Positions 24,947-31,122 of a stretch of 64,000 bases of DNA are shown here, piece by piece. Source of the stretch: UBA6770 sp965660875 (GTDB lineage: Bacteria; Bacteroidota; Bacteroidia; Flavobacteriales_G; Salibacteraceae); NCBI GenBank assembly GCA_965660875.1, contig CBFIBQ010000002.1, positions 1-64,000 on the forward strand. Direction: 5' to 3'. Every line of letters starts with the position of its first letter. Within the stretch, counting starts at the first letter, position 1. The position numbers and the translations under genes were made by a program. The notes under the pieces were generated by a model. It searched no databases. It was not told the DNA's origin and saw only the letters and a list, made by a program, of their open reading frames with translations.

Positions 24947-25384
24947 CTATTGTTTGTGCAGTTTAGCGACTTTTTCCTTATAATTTTCAACCATCACGCT
25001 TCCAAATTTAACCTTGTCTTTTCTTAATAATTCCATGCCTTGACCTTCTGTGATGGTCGGGTGCAATTCTCTTAAATGACTGTCGCTCCAAACTCCCAAC
25101 TCTACAATCAACGGAGTTAGAGCCAGCCCTTTGTCGGTTAAAAGATAAATGTTGGACTTTTTATTGTTGGGCAGTTTAGTTTTTAATACAATACCGTACT
25201 CCTCAAGCTGTTTAAGTTTCGTGCTCAATATGTTGGTGGCAATGGCCTCATCGCTATCTGTAAAATCTTTAAACGTATGCTTGTCCTCAATAAGCATCTG
25301 CTTGATGATTACCAGTATCCATTTATCGCCCAGAACATCAAGGGCAGATGTAAAAGGGCAATTGCATCTAAATTTTGTTTCCAT
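24947..25384 (-). CDS. HxlR-family transcriptional regulator
   Basis: 145 residues with the MarR-like HxlR winged helix: CPFTSALDVLGDKWILVII, FKDF...IATNILSTKLKQLEEYGIV and YLLTDKGLALTPLIVELGVW. The Cys pair in FRCNCPF at the N terminus could sense redox or electrophiles, as in several family members. It is divergent from the SnoaL-like and mdaB genes across a 140-bp gap with three regularly spaced palindromes; self-control plus control of that operon is likely. The mdaB partner suggests quinone or electrophile stress as the signal. Confidence 0.9.
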   Translation of the reverse strand: METKFRCNCPFTSALDVLGDKWILVIIKQMLIEDKHTFKDFTDSDEAIATNILSTKLKQLEEYGIVLKTKLPNNKKSNIYLLTDKGLALTPLIVELGVWSDSHLRELHPTITEGQGMELLRKDKVKFGSVMVENYKEKVAKLHKQ

Positions 25385-25429
25385 TTTATACTACGGATTA
25401 AGCCCGACAAAGATAATGAATTAAAAATT

Positions 25430-25446
25430 TTGCTTGCAAAAAGCAA
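25430..25446. promoter_or_regulatory. candidate HxlR operator 1
   Basis: TTGCTTGCAAAAAGCAA is a palindrome with TTGCTT/AAGCAA arms. It is the copy nearest the regulator gene. Copies recur at 25461 and 25491, 30-31 bp apart, i.e. about three helical turns, on the same DNA face. Confidence 0.6.
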
Positions 25447-25460
25447 TTAAATTCAATTAT

Positions 25461-25479
25461 TACTTGCAAAACAAAAGTA
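25461..25479. promoter_or_regulatory. candidate HxlR operator 2
   Basis: TACTTGCAAAACAAAAGTA, with TACTT/AAGTA arms, overlaps the presumed -33 TTG (25464-25466) of the plus-strand promoter. Binding here would block polymerase. Confidence 0.6.
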
Positions 25480-25493
25480 TTTAAATATTTTTG
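25464..25493 (+). promoter_or_regulatory. promoter of the SnoaL-like/mdaB operon
   Basis: TTG at 25464-25466, a 19-bp spacer and TATTTTTG at 25486-25493 fit the Bacteroidota -33/-7 pattern. Candidate operators 2 and 3 overlap the two boxes. The predicted start of transcription is ~25 bp before the ATG at 25525. Confidence 0.6.
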
Positions 25494-25511
25494 CTTGCAT
25501 AAAACAAGTAA
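25491..25511. promoter_or_regulatory. candidate HxlR operator 3
   Basis: The 21-bp palindrome has TTGCTTG and CAAGTAA arms around CATAAAA. It overlaps the -7 box end and the presumed transcription start of the plus-strand operon. Confidence 0.6.
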
Positions 25512-25524
25512 TAAATATTAATTC

Positions 25525-26421
25525 ATGAAAAAAGTAATTCTCACATTAATGGTAGCGGGTGTATTTACCGGCTGTAATTCAACTACAGCAAATTCGAACA
25601 CCGATAAAACAAAAGAGGTAACAAAAACTAAAAAAACGAAAATGAGTAAAAAAGAAACCGTAGGTACTTTTCTTGGTGCCGTAATGAAGAACGACCCTGA
25701 TGGAATGCGGGCAGTTGCAAATACCAATTACATTCAACACAATCCATATATTCCGACAGGATTAGAGCCCTTTATTGGAATGCTTCCTATTCTTCAAGAT
25801 AATGGAACTACAGCTGAAAATATTCGAATGTTTCAAGATGGCGATTATGTGTTTATGCACAACATATGGCGAAATGCTAAACCTTTTGGAGCAGATGAAA
25901 TGGTATCGTTTGATGTTATTCGAGTAGATAAAAATGGAAAGGTAGCCGAGCATTGGGATGCTATGACACCGTTGGTAAAAGAAACCGCAAGTGGACGTAC
26001 GCAAACCGATGGTCCAACAACATCAACGGATTTAGACAAAACGGAGGCTAATAAAGCTTTGGCCAAGTCTATGGTTGAGGATATTTTGATGGGTAAAAAT
26101 CCCGATAAAATTACCGACTATATAAGTACTGAGCAGTATGATCAGCACAATCCGGGGATTAAGGATGGGCTTAAAGGAATTTCAGAAGCAGTTGAATATC
26201 TAATTTCAAAAAACAACATGTTCCAGTACACTAAAATTCATAAAGTATTAGGTGAAGGAAATTTTGTGTTGACCATTAGTGAAGGCCAGTGGAATGGAAC
26301 CAATAATGTCTTTTACGATTTGCTGCGTTTTGAAAACGGTAAAGCAGTAGAACATTGGGACGTTATTCAGCCTATTCCTACCGAGGGTTTAGCCAATGAA
26401 AATGGAATGTTTGGATTTTAA
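25525..26421 (+). CDS. lipoprotein with two SnoaL-like (NTF2-fold) domains
   Basis: 298 residues. A lipoprotein signal ends in GVFTGC (Cys17), followed by a Lys/Thr-rich linker. Two similar SnoaL-like halves follow, at about 45-165 and 175-290, each with the pattern (I)QHNP / DQHNPGIKDGL, then VFMHNIWRN / VLTISEGQWN and VAEHWDAMTPL / AVEHWDVIQPI. The repeat indicates an internal duplication. Relatives are annotated as SnoaL-like aldol-condensing or polyketide-cyclase-like proteins. It is cotranscribed with mdaB (11 bp apart) under the divergent HxlR regulator, suggesting a role in response to a reactive small molecule. Confidence 0.83.
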   Translation: MKKVILTLMVAGVFTGCNSTTANSNTDKTKEVTKTKKTKMSKKETVGTFLGAVMKNDPDGMRAVANTNYIQHNPYIPTGLEPFIGMLPILQDNGTTAENIRMFQDGDYVFMHNIWRNAKPFGADEMVSFDVIRVDKNGKVAEHWDAMTPLVKETASGRTQTDGPTTSTDLDKTEANKALAKSMVEDILMGKNPDKITDYISTEQYDQHNPGIKDGLKGISEAVEYLISKNNMFQYTKIHKVLGEGNFVLTISEGQWNGTNNVFYDLLRFENGKAVEHWDVIQPIPTEGLANENGMFGF

Positions 26422-26432
26422 AACCATAATTA

Positions 26433-27020
26433 ATGAAGAACGCGTTAATTATAAATGGGCACCAGGAATATCCTTTTGCTAAAGGCGCTTTGAATAAAGA
26501 AATCGCCAAAAGGATTGGAGAGCAGCTTAAAAGTTTTGGTTATGCAATAAAAACTACGACTATGAAAGATGATTGGGTTGCCGATGAAGAGGTCGATAAA
26601 CATACTTGGGCAGATGTGGTCATTTTGCAGTCTCCAACGAACTGGATGGGAATGCCATGGAGCTGCAAGAAATATATGGATGAGGTGTACACGGCTGGAA
26701 TGTTTGGTAAAATGAGCCAAAATGATGGCAGGACATCAGAATCACCAAAAAAGAATTATGGAGGTGGCGGATTGATGCAGAATACTCGATACATGTTATC
26801 TTTAACATTAAATGCTCCAGAAGAAGCTTTTAATGATGAAAAGGAGTTTCTTTTTGCAGGTAAATCCATTGATGACTTATTCTTTCCACAGCATATGAAT
26901 TTTAAGTTTTTCGGGATGAAGCCTGTTCCTACATTCGCTTGTTATGATGTCATGAAAAATCCAAATATTGAGAAAGATTTTAAGAGACTTCAAATGCATA
27001 TTGAAGAAAATTTTCGTTAA
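26433..27020 (+). CDS. mdaB: NAD(P)H:quinone oxidoreductase, MdaB/flavodoxin-like family
   Basis: 195 residues, typical MdaB size. It shows the flavodoxin-like start NALIINGHQEYPFAKGALNKE, VVILQSPTNWMGMPWSCKKYMDEVY (the FMN/FAD and substrate wall) and GGGGLMQNTRYMLSLTLNAP. MdaB reduces quinones by two electrons, avoiding semiquinone radicals. It is second in the operon controlled by the HxlR gene and ends at a strong terminator, a common arrangement for electrophile-responsive units. Confidence 0.9.
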   Translation: MKNALIINGHQEYPFAKGALNKEIAKRIGEQLKSFGYAIKTTTMKDDWVADEEVDKHTWADVVILQSPTNWMGMPWSCKKYMDEVYTAGMFGKMSQNDGRTSESPKKNYGGGGLMQNTRYMLSLTLNAPEEAFNDEKEFLFAGKSIDDLFFPQHMNFKFFGMKPVPTFACYDVMKNPNIEKDFKRLQMHIEENFR

Positions 27021-27054
27021 TCACATTTCTTAATTACGGGCACAAGCATAGTTT

Positions 27055-27090
27055 AAATCACAAGGGTTTCGGTCCTTGTGATTTTTTTTT
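27055..27090 (+). terminator. intrinsic terminator after mdaB
   Basis: AAATCACAAGG and CCTTGTGATTT form an 11-bp stem around GTTTCGG, followed by a run of T. Confidence 0.9.
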
Positions 27091-27215
27091 GGTCTTTTTT
27101 CTCAGAATGGTTTCGCTTTTTAATTTGAATTATTCGGCACTGTACCTGTAAATTGGAAAATCTTGCTTACGCTTTCAAATTGGTTTTGGACAGAAAGCCT
27201 GTCTAAAATGGTTGC

Positions 27216-27273
27216 TTAAGTGAGGAGATTTTTCAAAGACTTACCTTGGCCTTCAATTTCGAAATGTCCTTTG
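27216..27273 (-). pseudogene. remnant of a second AAA_14 ATPase copy
   Basis: The minus strand reads FEIEGQGKSLKNLL, matching FEIGGQGKSLKNLN near the end of the ATPase gene at 23388-24581. The rest of the gene is gone. The fragment lies next to the second copy of the hairpin repeat, just as the intact gene lies next to the first, so ATPase and repeat were duplicated together and one copy later lost its interior. Confidence 0.65.
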
Positions 27274-27306
27274 TAGGGGGGGGGTAGGTAATGATGACGA
27301 TAGCAC

Positions 27307-27507
27307 TACTGTCCGTTCGAGTGGATTTTACGATTGATAATGAGTAAAATTTGTATCGAGAACCGCTTTGCTAACTGGTCGATAAAAATTTGACGTTTTA
27401 AATAGTGCTCGATACAATTCTCCTTCGTCGAATCACTCGAACGTACTGCGGAACTTGTTTCTGAATTCAGAAAAAAAACCAATTCAGTATTCACCAAACC
27501 AAATACG
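27307..27507. repeat. MITE-like hairpin repeat, copy 2 (core 27315-27442)
   Basis: Same orientation, same 128-bp core length and same inverted ends as 24730-24857, with scattered substitutions mostly in the central loop. It forms the immediate upstream region of kdsA. A G9 tract lies just before it at 27276-27284. Confidence 0.75.
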
Positions 27508-27526
27508 TAACACTCGTTCAAAAACA

Positions 27527-27534
27527 TATTTTTG
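27527..27534 (+). promoter_or_regulatory. candidate -7 box for kdsA operon
   Basis: TATTTTTG matches TAnnTTTG and lies 22 bp before the kdsA ATG. The -33 region would fall at the edge of the hairpin repeat; no clear TTG was seen there. Confidence 0.45.
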
Positions 27535-27556
27535 CATTGTAAATCAAAACAAAAGC

Positions 27557-28387
27557 ATGTCGGAAAAAATTGTAAAAGTTGGCGATATAAATTGCGGTTC
27601 TGATGAGCTGTTTTTGATATCGGGGCCATGTGTAATTGAAGACGAAACTACCATGATGAAAACCGCTGAAAAACTGAAAGATGTTTCGGAGCGTATGGAC
27701 ATTAAAATCGTGTACAAATCTTCATTCACCAAAGACAACCGTTCTTCTTTGAAATTTTACCGAGGTCCAGGACTGGATGAAGGATTGAAATTGCTTCAAA
27801 AAATCAAAGATGAATTTGGTTTTACTTTAGTTTCAGACATTCACAACCCAGCACAAGCTGCGCCAGCGGGCGAGGTATTGGATATTATTCAAATACCAGC
27901 ATACCTATGCATGCAATCAGAATTGTTGGAAGAGTCTGCTAAAACAGGCAAAGTCGTGAACATAAAACACGGTCAGTTTTTAGCGCCTGAGAACATGATT
28001 AAGCCGGTAGAAAAATGTGTGGAATCGGGTAACGACCAAATTATTCTTACCGAAAGAGGCTACACTTTTGGCTACAACGATTTAGTGGTCGACCCGCGAA
28101 GTTTTTATCATTTAAGACAACCGGGTTATCCAGTAGTATTTGATATTACACATTCGATTCGTAAATACGGCATTCCGAGTGCTGACCCAAAAGGCGGAAA
28201 CAGAGAGTTTTTACCAACCATTGCAAGAGCAGGAGTAGCTGCTGGAGTCGATGGTGTTTTTATAGAAACCCACCCTGAGCCAGAAAGAGCCTTGTGCGAT
28301 GCTGCTAGTCAATTGTGTGTATATGATTTAGAGGAGTTTTTAAAACCTTTGATTGAAATACATAATTTAGAAGTTCAATACAGATAA
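27557..28387 (+). CDS. kdsA: 3-deoxy-8-phosphooctulonate synthase
   Basis: 276 residues from the ATG at 27557 (MSEKIVKVG), which follows the -7 box; a longer in-frame start would run into the repeat. It condenses phosphoenolpyruvate with arabinose 5-phosphate to Kdo 8-phosphate. Motifs include ISGPCVIED, VYKSSFTKDNRSS, FTLVSDIHNPAQA, NIKHGQFLAPENM, GYTFGYNDLVVDPRS and FIETHPEPERALCDAASQL. It heads an operon with the transaldolase-CBS gene and a KdsC-like phosphatase, the two steps around it in Kdo synthesis. Confidence 0.95.
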   Translation: MSEKIVKVGDINCGSDELFLISGPCVIEDETTMMKTAEKLKDVSERMDIKIVYKSSFTKDNRSSLKFYRGPGLDEGLKLLQKIKDEFGFTLVSDIHNPAQAAPAGEVLDIIQIPAYLCMQSELLEESAKTGKVVNIKHGQFLAPENMIKPVEKCVESGNDQIILTERGYTFGYNDLVVDPRSFYHLRQPGYPVVFDITHSIRKYGIPSADPKGGNREFLPTIARAGVAAGVDGVFIETHPEPERALCDAASQLCVYDLEEFLKPLIEIHNLEVQYR

Positions 28388-28418
28388 CAATTAGTACATA
28401 AAATACAATACCCTAAAA

Positions 28419-29429
28419 ATGGAATTATATTTAGATTCGGCAAACATTACAGAGATTGAGGACGCCTTTAAACTGGGCTTTCTTACCGGACTTACAACAA
28501 CCCCAACATTTATGCACCGCGATGGTGTTACCGATATTGATGGCTTAATTCTTAAGTTGGCAGATATGGTTCCTATTCTTCAAGTAGAAGCGTTGGGTCA
28601 AACTGCGGAAGAAATCGTTGCCGAAGCACATCGTCAGTTAGAAATGGGATTAAAGAAAGACCGTTCGGTTTTCAAAATTCCAGTTTCTTTAGAAGGCGTA
28701 AAGGCATGTAAGATTCTCACTGACCAAGATATTATGGTGAACGTTCACTTGGTGTATACGCTTCAACAAGCATATATGGCAATGGAAGCGGGAGCAACTT
28801 ATGTATGTCCACTTGTTGGTCGTTTGCAAGATCAAGGGCACGATGCCTTGGAGTTGGTAAGCCAATGCGTAGATGCAGTAAACTACTACGGATACGATAC
28901 TAAAATCATGTTCTCTTCGGTACGTTACCCAGAGCACATTAGAAATGCCCTCAACGCTGGAGTGCATGTATGTACAGTTCCTTGGAAAGTAATGAAGCAA
29001 CTGACAGAGAACAACTTTACTACCGTAGGTACCGATCAGTTTTTTGAGCACACCAAGCTCATGACCAATAATGTAAAGTCTGCTTTACGGCCTGTAAACC
29101 CTATCGTTTCGGAATCTTTGAGTATGCCAGAAGCCATTCTCAAAATGACGGAATACGGTTTTGGTTGCGTTACTGTTTTAAATGCTGATGGAAAGTTGAA
29201 AGGTGTTTTTACAGACGGAGATTTAAGACGTTTAATCGGCTCTAAAGGGGATGCAGTAATGAATATGAACTTGGCGGATTTAGAATACGCAGCTCCAAAG
29301 TCTGTAGATGCAGGAGCTTTGTTAAATGAAGCCAACCAAATTTTTAAATCCACACAAGTAGATACTTTATTGGTGCTAGAGGATGACAAGCCGATAGGTA
29401 TGCTGGATATTCAAGATTTGGCTAAGTAA
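28419..29429 (+). CDS. transaldolase-family domain fused to a CBS pair, Kdo locus
   Basis: 336 residues. Residues 1-~215 are a small transaldolase / fructose-6-phosphate-aldolase-like barrel: LYLDSANITEIEDAFKLGFL, GLTTTPTF, VFKIPVSLEG with the candidate Schiff-base Lys86, and YVCPLVGRLQDQG. Residues ~225-336 are two CBS repeats (PEAILKMTEYGFGCVTVLN ... GVFTDGDLRRLI and DTLLVLEDDKPIGMLDIQDL) like those of the arabinose-5-phosphate isomerase KdsD. It lies between kdsA and a KdsC-like gene, exactly where KdsD would be expected. A role in supplying arabinose 5-phosphate is inference. Confidence 0.85.
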   Translation: MELYLDSANITEIEDAFKLGFLTGLTTTPTFMHRDGVTDIDGLILKLADMVPILQVEALGQTAEEIVAEAHRQLEMGLKKDRSVFKIPVSLEGVKACKILTDQDIMVNVHLVYTLQQAYMAMEAGATYVCPLVGRLQDQGHDALELVSQCVDAVNYYGYDTKIMFSSVRYPEHIRNALNAGVHVCTVPWKVMKQLTENNFTTVGTDQFFEHTKLMTNNVKSALRPVNPIVSESLSMPEAILKMTEYGFGCVTVLNADGKLKGVFTDGDLRRLIGSKGDAVMNMNLADLEYAAPKSVDAGALLNEANQIFKSTQVDTLLVLEDDKPIGMLDIQDLAK

Positions 29430-29480
29430 AAGAACAAAGCGTGGAGAATTCCTTAGAACACACACAACACATTTTTGAAA

Positions 29481-29516
29481 CAAAAGGCGGAGTATTTATT
29501 ACCCCGCCTTTTGTTT
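29481..29516 (+). terminator. terminator-like hairpin between the transaldolase-CBS and KdsC-like genes
   Basis: CAAAAGGCGG and CCCGCCTTTTG pair around a 12-base loop, followed by TTTT. The next gene starts only 2 bp later, so this may attenuate rather than end transcription. Confidence 0.65.
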
Positions 29517-29518
29517 TA

Positions 29519-30166
29519 ATGGAAAAGATGCAAAACATCAAAGCAATTTTATTTGATTGGGATGGGGTTTTTAATGGCGGCAATAAAGGAGGCAGCAGGC
29601 ACTCAGGCTTTTCAGAAATAGATAGCATGGGTACGAATATGTTGCGGTTCTCTATCTGGCTAAAGAATCAACAAAAACTTCCTTTAAGTGCTATTGTAAC
29701 CGGAGCCAGTAACGAAGTGGCCATTGATTTTGCGGCTCGTGAGCATTTTGAAAAAGTATACTACGGAATATCGGACAAGAATAAAGCGCTAGATCACTTG
29801 TTGGAACAGGGCAATTTGAAGCCAGAGGAAATTGCTTTTTTTTACGACGATATTTTAGACGTTTCTATTGCTAAAAAAGTAGGGGTCAACATCTTTATAA
29901 AAAGTGAAGCTAAGGTTGCGTTTTCAGAATACGTACAAAACCAGCAGCTTGCCGACTATATCACCGCATTTTCAGGTGAAAAACACGGCGTGAGGGAGGC
30001 TTGTGAAATGCTCATGAATATAAATGGCAACTTCATAAAGTGTATAGAAGAACGCGTTGAATTTTCTTCGCTTTATGAAAACTATTTAGACTCCAGAAAT
30101 AACCGTTCAACCACCTACTACACGCGCAACACTGGAGGCGAAGTAATTGAACACTACGTATCTTAG
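29519..30166 (+). CDS. KdsC-like HAD phosphatase
   Basis: About 215 residues from ATG 29519 or 29528 (MQNIKAILFDWDG); an earlier in-frame ATG would place the terminator-like hairpin inside the coding region, so it is rejected. HAD motif I appears as LFDWDGVFNGG, where KdsC has DVDGVLTDG; IVTGASNEVA is motif II and FFYDDILDVSIAKKVG motif IV. KdsC removes phosphate from Kdo 8-phosphate. The ~60-residue C-terminal tail (ECMLMNINGNFIKC... NTGGEVIEHY-type) is longer than in classical KdsC. Operon position with kdsA supports the role, though the divergent motif I leaves doubt. Confidence 0.75.
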   Translation: MEKMQNIKAILFDWDGVFNGGNKGGSRHSGFSEIDSMGTNMLRFSIWLKNQQKLPLSAIVTGASNEVAIDFAAREHFEKVYYGISDKNKALDHLLEQGNLKPEEIAFFYDDILDVSIAKKVGVNIFIKSEAKVAFSEYVQNQQLADYITAFSGEKHGVREACEMLMNINGNFIKCIEERVEFSSLYENYLDSRNNRSTTYYTRNTGGEVIEHYVS

Positions 30167-30213
30167 TAAAGATTAGTATTAGTGTTTTTTGTGGTTAACA
30201 GCAGCAAAATAAT

Positions 30214-31086
30214 ATGATAGAATACGATCCGCACAGTTGGGTAAAACTCATTTTTAACAACGACAGTAAAGCTATATTCAGACAGCTTTGGCCACCCATG
30301 CTGATGCTTTTGGTATACACAACTGCGGTTGTAGTCATTTTTAATCACTTTTTTAATTTCCATTACCCTGGAGGTACTGCGATTCACTCTTTGCTAGGAA
30401 TCGTTCTCGGTTTGTTCTTGGTGTTTAGAACCAATACTGCTTACGATCGTTGGTGGGAGGGAAGAAAGCACTGGGGAGCTTTGGTAAATTGCTCGCGAAA
30501 TATTGCAATTAAAGTAAATACATGTTTACCAACTGGATCGACCAGTGACAAAGAATTCTATGCAAAAATGATTTCAAATTTTGTTTTTGCAATGAAAGAG
30601 CATCTCAGAGACGGTGTAAAGCAGGAGGAAATTCAAGAGTGGGAAGAAGGCTTTAAAACAACCCTAGCGAAGAAAAATCATCAGCCAGCATACATAGTAA
30701 ATTTAATGTATGGAAAGTTAAATGCCTTGAGAATTGAAAATAAAATTAGCCAAGAACAGTTCTGGATAATAGATGGTGAGTTGAAAGAACTTATGGATAT
30801 AATTGGTGCATGTGAGCGAATAAAAAATACTCCCATTCCTTATTCATACAATATGTACATCAAGAAGTTTATTTTCTTGTATTCCATAACACTTCCTTTT
30901 GGAATTATGAGTATCACACATTATTGGACCATACCCATAACTTGTGTATTATTTTATTTGTTGGTAAGTACAGAGCTTATTGCGGAGGAAATAGAAGACC
31001 CTTTTGGTTCCGACGAGAACGACCTGCCAACTGATAACTTAAGCTCAAAAATAAAGGCCAACGTGGAGGAAATATTACTAAGCTAG
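30214..31086 (+). CDS. bestrophin-family anion channel-like protein (UPF0187)
   Basis: 290 residues of the bacterial bestrophin family: LLGIVLGLFLVFRTNTAYDRWWEGRKHWG is the most conserved stretch, preceded by the first membrane helix (MLMLLVYTTAVVVIFNHFF). Later helices lie around 215-260 (FIFLYSITLPFGIMSITHYW, CVLFYLLVSTELIAEEIEDPFG). Bacterial members form pentameric channels that conduct ions. It starts 47 bp after the KdsC-like gene and may be transcribed with it, but no functional link to Kdo is apparent. Confidence 0.9.
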   Translation: MIEYDPHSWVKLIFNNDSKAIFRQLWPPMLMLLVYTTAVVVIFNHFFNFHYPGGTAIHSLLGIVLGLFLVFRTNTAYDRWWEGRKHWGALVNCSRNIAIKVNTCLPTGSTSDKEFYAKMISNFVFAMKEHLRDGVKQEEIQEWEEGFKTTLAKKNHQPAYIVNLMYGKLNALRIENKISQEQFWIIDGELKELMDIIGACERIKNTPIPYSYNMYIKKFIFLYSITLPFGIMSITHYWTIPITCVLFYLLVSTELIAEEIEDPFGSDENDLPTDNLSSKIKANVEEILLS

Positions 31087-31122
31087 ATTTCCTATTATTG
31101 TAACAACCTAAAAAATAAAACT

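Noticed and set aside
27276..27284. G9 tract as a phase-variable switch
   Set aside because: It lies between genes in remnant DNA and not within a coding region or between -33 and -7 boxes, so no switching target is evident.
29441..29518. Upstream in-frame start for the KdsC-like gene
   Set aside because: It would place a terminator-type hairpin inside the coding region, and the extra residues are unlike HAD phosphatases, which begin close to the motif I strand.
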